From: Mucilaginibacter sp. MD40
GTDB taxonomy: Bacteria; Bacteroidota; Bacteroidia; Sphingobacteriales; Sphingobacteriaceae
Assembly (NCBI RefSeq): GCF_002288635.1
Contig: NZ_NRSW01000001.1
Span: forward strand, 1,642,548 to 1,706,547
Length of the DNA: 64,000 bases
Direction of reading: 5' to 3'
The notes below the pieces were generated by a model. The model ran no database searches and was not told the DNA's origin. It saw nothing but the letters and a program-made list of their open reading frames with translations. How positions within the stretch are numbered: position 1 is the first letter of the stretch; the number at the start of each line of letters is the position of its first letter. The translations under genes were made by a program, and so were the position numbers. Below, one piece after another: positions 15,340 through 24,943 of the stretch.

Positions 15340-17760
15340 CTACTTATGGTTCTTGTTCCAGCCTATTTTCATTTTGCCATTTTCTTCGTGGGCGCGTATG
15401 TGTACCACAATGCCTTTAAAGCGTTTCTTTTTACGTTCTTCAAGGTCAGTGATTTTAAAATCGTCTTTAGGGTTGCGCAGGGGAATGTCTAACGCGATAT
15501 CGGTACCTCTATCCAGCCCGTAAACACCGGCAACATCCACATTTAACACGCTCGAACTTACCTCCAGCGGCTTAATGGTGATCATATCGCCGTTCACTAC
15601 AAAATGTCCGTCCAGTTTAGGTATCTGGATGTTTTTAAGGTCGCGGAAAGGAAACACAAATTTTCCTACCCCGAGCAGCGGCTGAAAATTAAGCAACGCC
15701 GCATCCCGAAGACTCAGATCAAGATCACCTTTTAGCGAGCGTGGAACCAAATTACCCGCATCGGTAACACTGCCGCTGATATTTGTTTTTGCTGACAGGT
15801 AGCCTTTTAAATTATCGGCGGTAAAATCTTTAAGGGCAAAATTGTTGAACGCTCTAAAAAACTCAGGCATATTCACATTACTTACCACGGCATTAACCGC
15901 AAAGCGGTTAAGTTTATCGCCCTGTGTTACCTTACCATTCATCTTTAAAGTACCGCCGGCATGTTTAACACCCACGTTCTGTATCAGGATGCCGTTCTCT
16001 GTGGTTAAAAGGTCGGCATGGGCATCGGTAGCCATAAATCTTTTATAGTAAAGTTTATTCACCTGCATGTGCATTTCTGCACGACCACGTTCGAGTACGT
16101 TGCCTAACTGGTCAACAAAGTTGCCGCTGTTGCCCCTGCTTTTAGTGGCCTGTGCGGCCTTACGCTCGCTCAGGAAGCCCATAAATTCACCAAGATAAAG
16201 GGCCGGACTATGAATCTGCCACGTAAGCAGTATTTTTTCGGGTGAATCGTAATACAAGTTCAGGAAGTTATTTACACGGCCTTCCATGGTAACTACGCTA
16301 CGCCCGCTTTGTAAATGAATATTATTAAGTATCAAATCGTTCTTAACAAAGTTGAGCGAGAAGGATGTATTTTTTAGCTTGAGGTTACGCGGCAGGTAAA
16401 ACAGATCTGTATGGCGCAGGTTAATAGAGCCGTTCACGAAAGGCTTATTGATCTTGTAATCTACCACGTCGGCCCGGTAGCGCAAGTTAATATCGGCAGA
16501 GCCACCACTAAATTTGGCAATATCATCCTGCAGGAACCAGTTAAGGTCGGCAGCCGGAAAATTGGACCGAAAATTCCCCGTAGCGATAGGTTTATCAAGG
16601 TTAATAACGCTGCCCGTGTCAATGGTAAACGGCAGGTGGTTATAGGTGCCTTTGAAGGCGGTGAGCTTTATAACCGAATTGGCATCGCTCAAAGATTGGC
16701 TTTTAATATAACTATTGGTAAAAACACCATTAAACGAGCAACTATCAATAACACCGCCGGGTGTGGTAAGCTTGTTATTATTCACTTTGGCGGTTACGTA
16801 TAAAAGTGGATCGCCGGCACCGAAACTACCGGATATAGCTGCTGTAACCGCTATGGGGCGGTCCAGATTAAACATGTTAAGCGATTTCTGTATGTTAGCA
16901 GCCAGCAGGTTGGAGGCATGTTTCCACAAAATACTATTTGCTGCCAGGTTGATGGTAAATTCAGTTGGTTCCTTTTTGGTGCGGAACAAGGCGTTTACCA
17001 TAAAAGCATCGCCGCCTATATTTAGTGGCTTCACCTGTACGGCTATTTGCCCTTTGTCTTCATTATAACCCGCGTCAAAATCACCCTCGAGCTGCTTATT
17101 CTTAATAAAACTGCCTTTTAGCGTGTTAAAGGCCATGCTTTTTGCCAATACATTCAAATGGAAATTGGCATGCCAGCCACTGTCGGGGTAGCTCATTTTT
17201 CCCTTAAGGTCATCAATGCTGAAGTTGAACAGCTTATGATCTTTGCGGTTGTCAACAGTAAAGTTTACGTTATCAAAGCTGAAGTTTTTTAACTGCGTCG
17301 CCGAACTGCTTTCAGACTTGTTATCTTTTACCTGTTTCTTGTCTTTCTTAAATACTGAGGTGTTACTGTAGCCGGTGCTATCGGTATAGAGGTCTATGCT
17401 GGCATCGCTAATGGCAATATGGTTAATATCAATAGTGCCTTTAAACAGCGCGAGTGTATTAAGTGAGATATTAAAATCGCGGGCGTTAAGCAGGGTATGT
17501 TTATGTTGTTCAAACTGCTTATCGCGCACGAGTACGTTTTGTAAGGTTAACGAAACATCCGGCAGCCCGCGGAAAAAGTTAGGTTTCATATCGCCTATTA
17601 CCAGGGTGCCATCTACGCTTTTGGCCAGTTGCTCATTTACCATTTTAAGCACTTTTGCCTTATTGAATGATATATACATTGTTGCACCTACAATGAGCAA
17701 TAAGATCAGCAGCGCAACGCCACCGATAATCTTAAGCGATATTTTTAACCATTTTGGCAT
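15340..17760 (-). CDS. AsmA-like protein
   Basis: 806-aa envelope protein of the AsmA/TamB-like repeat family, which are inner-membrane-anchored bridges thought to move lipids to the outer membrane. One N-terminal membrane helix (~7-29, ISLKIIGGVALLILLLIVGA), then long beta-repeats with many DxxxDLSLRDAAL-like strands. The C-terminal region (~640-780, SLKGDLDLSLRDAALLNFQP, IKPLEVSSSVLNVDVAGVYG) matches the AsmA C-terminal domain. It starts at ATG 17760 and is convergent with the small lipoprotein gene 17 nt away. It stands alone, so a shared pathway cannot be inferred. Confidence 0.88.
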   Translation of the reverse strand: MPKWLKISLKIIGGVALLILLLIVGATMYISFNKAKVLKMVNEQLAKSVDGTLVIGDMKPNFFRGLPDVSLTLQNVLVRDKQFEQHKHTLLNARDFNISLNTLALFKGTIDINHIAISDASIDLYTDSTGYSNTSVFKKDKKQVKDNKSESSSATQLKNFSFDNVNFTVDNRKDHKLFNFSIDDLKGKMSYPDSGWHANFHLNVLAKSMAFNTLKGSFIKNKQLEGDFDAGYNEDKGQIAVQVKPLNIGGDAFMVNALFRTKKEPTEFTINLAANSILWKHASNLLAANIQKSLNMFNLDRPIAVTAAISGSFGAGDPLLYVTAKVNNNKLTTPGGVIDSCSFNGVFTNSYIKSQSLSDANSVIKLTAFKGTYNHLPFTIDTGSVINLDKPIATGNFRSNFPAADLNWFLQDDIAKFSGGSADINLRYRADVVDYKINKPFVNGSINLRHTDLFYLPRNLKLKNTSFSLNFVKNDLILNNIHLQSGRSVVTMEGRVNNFLNLYYDSPEKILLTWQIHSPALYLGEFMGFLSERKAAQATKSRGNSGNFVDQLGNVLERGRAEMHMQVNKLYYKRFMATDAHADLLTTENGILIQNVGVKHAGGTLKMNGKVTQGDKLNRFAVNAVVSNVNMPEFFRAFNNFALKDFTADNLKGYLSAKTNISGSVTDAGNLVPRSLKGDLDLSLRDAALLNFQPLLGVGKFVFPFRDLKNIQIPKLDGHFVVNGDMITIKPLEVSSSVLNVDVAGVYGLDRGTDIALDIPLRNPKDDFKITDLEERKKKRFKGIVVHIRAHEENGKMKIGWNKNHK

Positions 17761-17897
17761 ATAAACATTTTAGTGATAAAGTATAAAGTGATGAATTTGT
17801 TTGTGTAAGCAATTGATGTTTAAGAGCATTAAGGAGTAAGTCTGCTTGAAATAACTGATGTTAAAGGGCAATCTTAATTTCATATCTTAGCCGCAAC

Positions 17898-18698
17898 ATG
17901 TCTACAACAGTGTTACCACCAGCATTACGAACGGTTAATGTTACCCGTTATGTAACCCCTTTGCGTGAAGGAGGATCGTTGCCGGCCATTGCCGAAGCGG
18001 ATGATGGTTTTTTATATGTGTTAAAATTCCGCGGGGCGGGGCAAGGGCCCAAAGCGCTTATAGCAGAACTGATTGGTGGCGAAATAGCCCGCAAGTTAGG
18101 TTTTCGCATTCCGGAATTGGTTTTTGTGAATTTGGATGAGGCTTTTGGCCGTACCGAAGCGGATGAGGAAATACAAGACCTGCTTAAGTTTAGTGTAGGG
18201 TTAAACCTGGCACTGCATTACTTATCAGGCGCTATCACCTTTGATCCCACGGTTACCGAGGTGGATGAATTACTGGCCTCGCAAATAGTTTGGCTTGATG
18301 CTTTACTAACCAACGTCGACCGTACCCCGCGCAATACCAATATGCTTGTTTGGCACCGTGAGCTATGGCTCATTGACCATGGCGCAGCCCTGTATTTTCA
18401 TCACAGTATGGATAACTGGGAGGAGCAGTCACTGCGCCCGTTTGTGCAGATAAAAGACCATGTACTGATCAAAAGAGCCACACAATTGCAGGAGGTAGAT
18501 AAAGCTTTTAAAGCAATCCTGACTCCGGATATTATTAATGCCATCGTATCCATTATACCCAATGACTGGCTAACCGACCGCTCATTTGAAACAGAGGACG
18601 ATCAGCGGCAGGTATATGCCAAATTCCTCAACAACCGCATAGCCAACTCAGAAATATTTGTAAAGGAAGCCGAAAATGCAAGACAGACATTTATTTGA
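17898..18698 (+). CDS. HipA-like kinase (HipA_2 type)
   Basis: 266-aa stand-alone kinase-like protein resembling the catalytic core of HipA without its N-terminal domain. Likely ATP-binding Lys43 in YVLKFRG, catalytic loop LDALLTNVDRTPRNTN (133-148; D141, N146) and a metal-binding Asp in LWLIDHG (D160). Toxin HipA phosphorylates glutamyl-tRNA synthetase; whether this short form does so is unknown. There is no HipB antitoxin. Its 3' end overlaps the DUF3037 gene by 23 nt, indicating translational coupling. A TATCTTAG sequence 23 nt before the ATG could be a -7 element. Confidence 0.8.
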   Translation: MSTTVLPPALRTVNVTRYVTPLREGGSLPAIAEADDGFLYVLKFRGAGQGPKALIAELIGGEIARKLGFRIPELVFVNLDEAFGRTEADEEIQDLLKFSVGLNLALHYLSGAITFDPTVTEVDELLASQIVWLDALLTNVDRTPRNTNMLVWHRELWLIDHGAALYFHHSMDNWEEQSLRPFVQIKDHVLIKRATQLQEVDKAFKAILTPDIINAIVSIIPNDWLTDRSFETEDDQRQVYAKFLNNRIANSEIFVKEAENARQTFI

Positions 18699-19065
18699 GT
18701 ATGCCGTTATCAGGGTAGTACCCAGGGTAGAACGTGAAGAGTTTATCAATGTGGGCGTGATATTGTATTGTGCCAAACAGAAATTTCTGCAGATGCGCTA
18801 TCATATTGACCGGGATAGGCTGCACGCTTTTTCAAAAGACTTAGATATTGATGTGGTAGAAAAGAATCTACTATCCTTTCAAAAAATAGCACAGGGGGGC
18901 AAAGGCGCCGGGCCGATAGGAGAGCTGGATGCTCCATCACGCTTTAGGTGGTTAACAGCCACGCGAAGCACGGTGGTGCAAACTTCTAAAGTACACCCGG
19001 GCTTTTGTATAGATGGTGAAGATGCCATTGACAAACTTTACCGACAATTAGTATTGCAAGATTAA
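18676..19065 (+). CDS. DUF3037 domain protein
   Basis: 129-aa cytoplasmic protein of the DUF3037 family, function unknown. The N-terminal signature is FEYAVIRVVPRVEREEFINV followed by GVILYC, and the rest is mixed helix and strand ending in DAIDKLYRQLVLQ. It overlaps the HipA-like kinase gene by 23 nt in another frame, so the two products are probably made together. This pairing recurs in other bacteria as far as I know, which makes DUF3037 a candidate substrate, partner or regulator of the kinase. Confidence 0.85.
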   Translation: MQDRHLFEYAVIRVVPRVEREEFINVGVILYCAKQKFLQMRYHIDRDRLHAFSKDLDIDVVEKNLLSFQKIAQGGKGAGPIGELDAPSRFRWLTATRSTVVQTSKVHPGFCIDGEDAIDKLYRQLVLQD

Positions 19066-19074
19066 AAGCGCCTT

Positions 19075-19257
19075 TTACTCACTACGCCTGATAATGGTGT
19101 TATCGCCCGGTGCAGGTACTTCACCTTTTTGTGAGTCGTCCGCGTTCGCGGCCCCGTCTTTAAGCTGTTGGTATACCGTTTCCATTAACCTATCCTGTTG
19201 GGTCATCTCAAGTAAATGTTGTATTTGCTCCGGGGTAATTTCAATTTCTATTTTCAT
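19075..19257 (-). CDS. Small hypothetical protein
   Basis: 60-aa protein starting at ATG 19257 (MKIEIEITPEQIQHLLEMTQ). One predicted helix carries the QHLLEMTQQDRLMETVYQQL segment, and the tail is polar and probably disordered. No family recognised. It is convergent with DUF3037 (9 nt apart) and divergent from ThuA. Called mainly from composition and the plausible start; it could be a chance frame. Confidence 0.5.
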   Translation of the reverse strand: MKIEIEITPEQIQHLLEMTQQDRLMETVYQQLKDGAANADDSQKGEVPAPGDNTIIRRSE

Positions 19258-19381
19258 GAATATAGCAGGCGCAAAGCTTAGGCCAAATATGCCCGGCCGA
19301 TAAATAAAATCGTGTGTATGTAAAAAGTACACTATATGTTTTTAAATTAGCTTTTTCAGAAACCAGTTTAAACCCAACATT

Positions 19382-20239
19382 ATGACCGCTTACATAAAAG
19401 CCGCCCTCTTTGGCCTGTTCTGCCTGTGCTTTTTAAATTGCGCATTTGCTCAAAAACGAATGGCCGTTGAGCCACGGTTTAAAGTGATAGGATTTTATAC
19501 AGGTAAGGAAGACCAGGCGCACATCAGCTTTTTGCATGAGGCCACCAAATGGTTCCCCGCTATGGCTAAAAAATACAATTTCAGGTTTGATACAACATCC
19601 AACTGGGGTAACCTTAATGATGCATTTCTGAAAAACTACCAGGTGGTTATTTTCCTGGATACCCGGCCGGAAGACCCCGCGCAGCGGGCAGCCTTTGAAC
19701 GGTACATGAAAAATGGCGGCGGCTGGATGGGTTTTCACTTCTCGGCATTCGCACTTAACAACTCCGCGGTACCCGCCAACTGGGATTGGTACCATAATGA
19801 GTTTTTGGGCTCGGGGCAATATGGCAGTAATACCTGGCGGCCAACCTCGGCCATCTTAAAGGTGGAAGACAAAATGCACCCGGTTATGCGTGACCTGCCT
19901 GCCACCTTTAAAGCACAACCCAACGAGTGGTATCGCTGGGAAAAAGACCTGACCAAAAATCCCAACATTAAAATATTGGCTTCTATTGATCCGGTAAGCT
20001 TTCCTTTAGGCACCGGCCCCAAGCCCAATGAAATATGGCATAGCGGTTATTACCCGGTAGTATGGACCAACAAAAATTATAAGATGGTTTACTTAAACAT
20101 GGGCCATAATGATATTGATTACGAGCATCATACCAATAAGGATCTTTCACATACATTTGGTAACCCTGTTGAAGATCAATTGATATTAAACGCGCTATTA
20201 TGGCTGGGCACAATACGTGTTATAAACGCAACCAATTAA
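19382..20239 (+). CDS. Exported ThuA-domain protein
   Basis: 285 aa with a signal peptide (1-23, CAFA/Q). ThuA is a class-I glutamine-amidotransferase-like fold linked to carbohydrate use. Blocks are FKVIGFYTGKEDQAHISF, YQVVIFLDTRPEDPAQ, NGGGWMGFHFSAFA, HPVMRDLPATFKAQPNEWYR, and the C-terminal MVYLNMGHNDIDYEH. It is followed 22 nt later by a GH30 gene, so the pair is likely one transcript for secreted sugar metabolism. Enzymatic activity is not established for the family. Confidence 0.87.
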   Translation: MTAYIKAALFGLFCLCFLNCAFAQKRMAVEPRFKVIGFYTGKEDQAHISFLHEATKWFPAMAKKYNFRFDTTSNWGNLNDAFLKNYQVVIFLDTRPEDPAQRAAFERYMKNGGGWMGFHFSAFALNNSAVPANWDWYHNEFLGSGQYGSNTWRPTSAILKVEDKMHPVMRDLPATFKAQPNEWYRWEKDLTKNPNIKILASIDPVSFPLGTGPKPNEIWHSGYYPVVWTNKNYKMVYLNMGHNDIDYEHHTNKDLSHTFGNPVEDQLILNALLWLGTIRVINATN

Positions 20240-20261
20240 TTCACTAAATTATATATTCAGC

Positions 20262-21719
20262 ATGAACAAAAAACTACTCGTGGCTTTGCTGCTCGGTGTG
20301 TCGGCTAACAGCTTTGGCCAGCGTGTATCGCAAAAGCAGGCTTCGTATTCTGCTGCCAACCGAACGGTTAAAGTATTTGTAACAGAAAAAGGCTCCAGCA
20401 AACGCCTTGCACCGGCAGGCGAAATTAAGTTTGAAACAGAAGCCCAGCCGCCTGAAACGGAAACAGTGGTATTTGTTGACCCGGATAAAAAATTCCAAAC
20501 TATGTTGGGCATAGGTGGCGCGCTTACTGATGCCGCCGCGGAAACTTTTTATAAACTGCCGAAAGATAAGCAGGAGGAATTATTATCGGCATACTACAGT
20601 AGCAATGGTATAGGTTACAGTTTTGGCCGTACTACTATACAAAGTTGTGATTTTAGCAGCAGCAGCTACAGTTATGTAAGTAACAGCGATAAAGGTTTAT
20701 CTACATTTAATATAGCTCACGATAAGCAATACCGCATTCCGTTCATTAAAGCGGCTATCAAAGAAGCTGGTGGTAAACTGCCCATTTTTGTTTCGCCGTG
20801 GAGCCCGCCTGCGTTCATGAAAACCAACAACGATGTACTGCACGGAGGCCACCTTAAACCGGAGTATGCTCAAAGCTGGGCCAACTTTTATGTGAAGTTT
20901 ATTAATGCCTATGAAAAAATGGGTATTCCTGTTTGGGGCCTTTCGGTACAAAACGAACCTATGGCAACGCAAACATGGGAATCATGCAATTACACGGCCG
21001 GGGAAGAACGCGATTTTGTTAAAAATCACCTGGGCCCGGTATTAGCAAAAAATGGGCTTGGCGGCAAAAAACTTATCATATGGGATCATAACCGCGACCT
21101 GCTGTACCAGCGCGCCAGCACCGTATTGGAAGACCCCGCCGCCGCAAAATATGTTTGGGGGATAGGCTTCCATTGGTATGAAACCTGGACAGGCGCCGGG
21201 CAAAATTTTGAGAGCGTGCGCTTAACACACCAGGCTTTCCCCGACAAGAACCTCGTTTTTACAGAGGGCTGTGTAGAAAAGTTTGACTTTAGCCGTTTAG
21301 ACGACTGGAGTCTTGGCGAACGCTACGGATTATCCATGATCAATGATTTTAATGGCGGTACCGTAGCCTGGACAGATTGGAACATCCTGCTTGACGAAAA
21401 AGGCGGACCTAACCATGTAGGTAATTTCTGTTTCGCGCCTGTACACGCTGATACCCGCAGCGGCCAGTTACTTTACACTAACGCCTACTATTATATTGGT
21501 CACTTTTCTAAATACATTCGCCCCGGCGCTAAACGTATAGCCAGTTCGCCAAGCCGAGATAAACTTTTAAGTACAGCTTATCTTAACCCTGATGGCAAGA
21601 TCGCTGTGGTGGTAATGAACCGTACTGATGAGCGGATCGAATACCGTTTATGGATCAAAGGCTGGGCAGCAAAAACAGTGAGCGAGCCGCACTCCATTGC
21701 TACATTAGTAGTTAATTAA
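20262..21719 (+). CDS. Secreted GH30 glycoside hydrolase (glucosylceramidase-like)
   Basis: 485 aa, signal peptide 1-19 (NSFGQ). GH30 retaining beta-glycosidase: (beta/alpha)8 barrel with acid/base Glu232 in SVQNEP and nucleophile Glu335 in VFTEGC, plus the small beta-domain at both ends (C-terminal AVVVMNRTDERIEYRLW). Subfamily members act on beta-glucosides or beta-1,6-glucans; the substrate here is not resolved. It ends at 21719 and a terminator lies at 21836, so it closes the ThuA-GH30 unit. Confidence 0.93.
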   Translation: MNKKLLVALLLGVSANSFGQRVSQKQASYSAANRTVKVFVTEKGSSKRLAPAGEIKFETEAQPPETETVVFVDPDKKFQTMLGIGGALTDAAAETFYKLPKDKQEELLSAYYSSNGIGYSFGRTTIQSCDFSSSSYSYVSNSDKGLSTFNIAHDKQYRIPFIKAAIKEAGGKLPIFVSPWSPPAFMKTNNDVLHGGHLKPEYAQSWANFYVKFINAYEKMGIPVWGLSVQNEPMATQTWESCNYTAGEERDFVKNHLGPVLAKNGLGGKKLIIWDHNRDLLYQRASTVLEDPAAAKYVWGIGFHWYETWTGAGQNFESVRLTHQAFPDKNLVFTEGCVEKFDFSRLDDWSLGERYGLSMINDFNGGTVAWTDWNILLDEKGGPNHVGNFCFAPVHADTRSGQLLYTNAYYYIGHFSKYIRPGAKRIASSPSRDKLLSTAYLNPDGKIAVVVMNRTDERIEYRLWIKGWAAKTVSEPHSIATLVVN

Positions 21720-21835
21720 TAACGATGCCATGTAATGGCATGATGATTGTAAATGTTGACCATGTGTGTAAGGATAAGTGCTGGGGATAAGGATGAAACA
21801 ATTGGGATACCAATCCCATTGATGTAAATGCGAGA

Positions 21836-21867
21836 AACGCCGCGAAGTTGACTTCCCGGCGTTTTTT
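21836..21867 (+). terminator. Intrinsic terminator of ThuA-GH30 unit
   Basis: AACGCCG.GAAG pairs with CTTC.CGGCGTT (one C.C mismatch, TTGA loop) and is followed by a run of T. The 116 nt before it hold two small hairpins (ATGCCAT/ATGGCAT near 21725, TGGGAT/ATCCCA near 21803) and no gene. Confidence 0.85.
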
Positions 21868-21949
21868 GTAATTATAATTCCAGGTGTCAGATCAGTATTC
21901 ATAAGTAGTTAACCAAGCTGCTCATGCCAAAGGCCGAAACATATTGTTG

Positions 21950-21957
21950 TATATTTG
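21950..21957 (+). promoter_or_regulatory. Bacteroidota -7 promoter element
   Basis: TATATTTG matches TAnnTTTG, 21 nt before the GH43 gene ATG at 21979. No clear TTTG -33 box at the usual spacing. Confidence 0.55.
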
Positions 21958-21978
21958 TGCCATACCAATCTTCCGCCT

Positions 21979-23727
21979 ATGAGATCTCGCATATTCACCA
22001 TTGTTTTAGTGTTGCTTGCACTGCAGGTATCGGCACAGAAGCGTTTAACCTACTGCAACCCGTTAAATCTTGATTATGGATATACGCCTTTTGCCAACTT
22101 CGCGGCATGGGGTAAGCATCGCGCTACCGCCGACCCAACCATGACGCTTTTTAAAGGTAACTATTACCTTTTTAGCACTAACCAGTTTGGTTACTGGTGG
22201 AGTCCCGATATGCTGAACTGGAAGTTTGTGTCGCGTAAGTTTGTGAGGCCTTACAACGAAGTGCAGGGCGATGAGCTATGCGCGCCGGGTACCTTGGTTC
22301 TGGGCGATACCTTGCTGGTGATCGGCTCAACCTACAATAAAGATTTTACGCTTTGGATGAGTACCGACCCGCGTACCGATACCTGGAAGGCGGCCAAAGA
22401 TTACTTTAAAGTAGGGGCTTGGGATCCGGGTTTGTTTGCGGATGATGACGGGCGGGTTTATATCTACCACGGTAGTAGCAATACATTGCCAATGTACGGG
22501 CAGGAGATAGATCGTAAAACGTTTGACCCCATCGGCCCTAAAAAGGAAATGATCAAACTGGATTGGCAGCAGCATGGCTGGGAGCGTTTCGGCGAAAATA
22601 ATGATAACGTTTTCCTGACCGGGTTTATGGAAGGTGGCTGGATGAACAAGCATAATGGCAAGTACTATCTGCAATATGCTGCCCCGGGTACCGAAGGCCG
22701 TGGCTACGGCGATGGTGTTTATGTGGGTGATAAACCTTTGGGGCCGTTCACTTATCAAAAGCATAACCCGTTCAGTTATAAACCGGGCGGCTTCGCCAAG
22801 GGGGCCGGCCACGGTGCAACCTGGGCTGATAAGTTTGGCAATTACTGGCATATCTCCACCATGGTTATTGATGTAAAGAACAACTTTGAGCGCCGCATTG
22901 GTTTCTGGCCTGCCGGCTTTGATGCCGATGGCACACTGTTCACCAATACATCTTACGGAGATTACCCGCATTACCTGCCTAATGGTAAAGAAGATCATGT
23001 AAAGAACGGCAACTTTACCGGCTGGATGCTGCTGAACTACAATAAGCCTGTACAGGTATCATCAACCCTGGGTGCTTATGTGCCCAACCTGGCAGTTGAT
23101 GAAGATATCAAAACCTACTGGAGCGCCAAAACAGCCAACCCCGGCGAATGGCTGCAAACCGACCTGGGCGATGTAAGTACAGTGCGTGCTATCCAAATTA
23201 ACTATGCAGATCAGGATGCTACATTTATGGGCAAATCTTTAGGCGTTTATCATCAGTATAAAATAACAGCCTCTAATGATGGTAAAACATGGCGCACCAT
23301 TGTAGACAAAAGCAAGAATAAAACAGATGTGCCGCATGATTATGTGGAGTTGAAAACGCCGGTTAAAGCACGCTTCTTAAAGATAACCAACCTGCATATG
23401 CCTACCGGAAAGTTTGCCTTATCAGGGTTCAGGGCGTTTGGAAAAGGAGCGGGGGCGGTGCCCGATACCGTTAAGAACTTCATCGTTTTACGCGGCAAGG
23501 CCGAGAGCAGAAACTCCTGGCTGCGCTGGCAGCAAACGGATGGCGCTGTTGGTTATACTATTTACATGGGCGTAGCACCGGATAAATTGTACAATAATAT
23601 TATGGTTTACAACGCTAACGAGTACTATTTTAATGGCATGGAAAAGGATACGACATACTATTTCCAGATAGAAGCCTTTAATGAGAATGGTATAAGCAAG
23701 CGAACTAAGGTGATGAAGGTAGAGTAA
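21979..23727 (+). CDS. Secreted GH43-like glycoside hydrolase with discoidin and FN3-like domains
   Basis: 582 aa; signal peptide 1-19 (LQVSAQ). Residues ~20-340 are a five-bladed-propeller GH43-type catalytic domain with the expected acidic triad: Asp52 (ATADPTM), Asp149 (GAWDPGLF) and Glu218 (GFMEGGW). Residues ~355-487 form an F5/8 type C (CBM32-like) domain (LAVDEDIKTYWSAK, GEWLQTDLGDV). Residues ~495-582 are fibronectin-III-like (YFQIEAFNENG). GH43 enzymes usually remove arabinose, xylose or galactose side chains; the substrate is unknown. A TTG eight codons earlier is less likely than ATG 21979. No SusC/SusD pair is near. Confidence 0.88.
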   Translation: MRSRIFTIVLVLLALQVSAQKRLTYCNPLNLDYGYTPFANFAAWGKHRATADPTMTLFKGNYYLFSTNQFGYWWSPDMLNWKFVSRKFVRPYNEVQGDELCAPGTLVLGDTLLVIGSTYNKDFTLWMSTDPRTDTWKAAKDYFKVGAWDPGLFADDDGRVYIYHGSSNTLPMYGQEIDRKTFDPIGPKKEMIKLDWQQHGWERFGENNDNVFLTGFMEGGWMNKHNGKYYLQYAAPGTEGRGYGDGVYVGDKPLGPFTYQKHNPFSYKPGGFAKGAGHGATWADKFGNYWHISTMVIDVKNNFERRIGFWPAGFDADGTLFTNTSYGDYPHYLPNGKEDHVKNGNFTGWMLLNYNKPVQVSSTLGAYVPNLAVDEDIKTYWSAKTANPGEWLQTDLGDVSTVRAIQINYADQDATFMGKSLGVYHQYKITASNDGKTWRTIVDKSKNKTDVPHDYVELKTPVKARFLKITNLHMPTGKFALSGFRAFGKGAGAVPDTVKNFIVLRGKAESRNSWLRWQQTDGAVGYTIYMGVAPDKLYNNIMVYNANEYYFNGMEKDTTYYFQIEAFNENGISKRTKVMKVE

Positions 23728-23842
23728 TAAGGTGATAAAAACCTTAAAATTTATTACTGGTTTACACACAGTAAGTGTTTGAAAATTTCATAATTAAATA
23801 ATATGCCGATTGAATTTTTTAATTTAGCGGCGGGAAAATTGT

Positions 23843-24796
23843 ATGAAGATCACATTTGACTTTGAGAAACCTCTTGCTGAGATAGAGGGACAGATTGAAA
23901 AGGTTAAGCAGGTTGAAGAGAAGAACAAGCTTGACATGTCTGCCACCATAGCTGAACTGGAAGCTAAATTGCACGAGGCACAGAAAGAGATATATCAAAA
24001 CCTTACCGGTTGGCAAAAGGTACAGATATCGCGCCACCCTGAGCGCCCATATACCTTACAGTACCTGGAACTGATGTGCGATGACTTTATTGAATTGCAT
24101 GGCGACCGTACCGTAGGCGATGATAAAGCTATTATTGGTGGTTGGGGTACCATGAACGGCCAAACCGCTATGTTTATTGGTCATCAAAAAGGCCGTAACA
24201 CAAAAGAACGCCAGTACCGTAATTTTGGTATGGCTAACCCTGAAGGTTACCGTAAAGCTTTAAGGCTAATGAAAATGGCCGAGAAATTTAACAAGCCGAT
24301 CATTACCCTGATAGATACGCCCGGAGCATACCCTGGCCTGGAAGCCGAAGAGCGCGGACAAGGCGAGGCTATTGCCCGCAACCTGTTAGAGATGGCGGTG
24401 CTTAAAGTGCCCATCATCTGCGTTATTATAGGCGAAGGTGCTTCTGGTGGTGCATTGGGTATAGGTATAGGCGACAAGGTGATGATGTTGGATAACTCAT
24501 GGTATTCGGTTATCTCGCCGGAGAACTGTTCAACCATCCTGTTCAAGACCTGGGAGCAAAAAGAGCGCGCAGCAGAAATGCTTAAGCTTACCTCAACCGA
24601 GATGTTAAAGAACAAGTTGATTGACGGGGTGATAAAAGAACCACTTGGCGGCGCGCACCAGGACCCTGTTGCTATGGCAGCTACACTGAAAAAACAATTA
24701 CTTAAAGACCTTAAAGCGCTTAGTGAGCGCAATATTGATGAGCTGGTTACAGAACGTATTGATAAGTTCTGCAGCATGGGGGTAGTCGAGGAATAG
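23843..24796 (+). CDS. accA: Acetyl-CoA carboxylase carboxyltransferase subunit alpha
   Basis: 317 aa, close to the usual length. With AccD it transfers the carboxyl group from biotin to acetyl-CoA, making malonyl-CoA for fatty acids. Seen: N-terminal helix [20 protein letters not shown], crotonase-fold core [54 protein letters not shown], and the oxyanion loop [15 protein letters not shown]. The 115-nt upstream gap is AT-rich with two minor hairpins. It stands alone; accD is not in the window. Confidence 0.98.
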   Translation: MKITFDFEKPLAEIEGQIEKVKQVEEKNKLDMSATIAELEAKLHEAQKEIYQNLTGWQKVQISRHPERPYTLQYLELMCDDFIELHGDRTVGDDKAIIGGWGTMNGQTAMFIGHQKGRNTKERQYRNFGMANPEGYRKALRLMKMAEKFNKPIITLIDTPGAYPGLEAEERGQGEAIARNLLEMAVLKVPIICVIIGEGASGGALGIGIGDKVMMLDNSWYSVISPENCSTILFKTWEQKERAAEMLKLTSTEMLKNKLIDGVIKEPLGGAHQDPVAMAATLKKQLLKDLKALSERNIDELVTERIDKFCSMGVVEE

Positions 24797-24818
24797 TCTT
24801 TTATAATATTACAGGAAC

Positions 24819-24840
24819 GCGGCATCAAGCCGCTTTTTTT
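24819..24840 (+). terminator. Intrinsic terminator of accA
   Basis: GCGGC (24819-24823), loop ATCAA, GCCGC (24829-24833), then seven T. Confidence 0.85.
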
Positions 24841-24943
24841 GTTTTTGACGCTGCTCATTCGAGCTATAGCTAAGAATCTTTCAAGTGCCTATAAACGCCG
24901 GGAAATATATCACTCGCCAAATTAGGGCGCCAACTAATAAAAG

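Noticed and set aside
17898-18698. Classical HipBA toxin-antitoxin
   Set aside because: No HipB-like helix-turn-helix gene is adjacent and the kinase lacks the HipA N-terminal domain.
22327-22998. Long antisense open frame in the GH43 gene
   Set aside because: No recognisable family, and it lies wholly inside a well-supported gene with catalytic residues.
24247-24858. Antisense open frame covering accA
   Set aside because: accA is unmistakable and the antisense translation is Ser-rich, as expected of a shadow.
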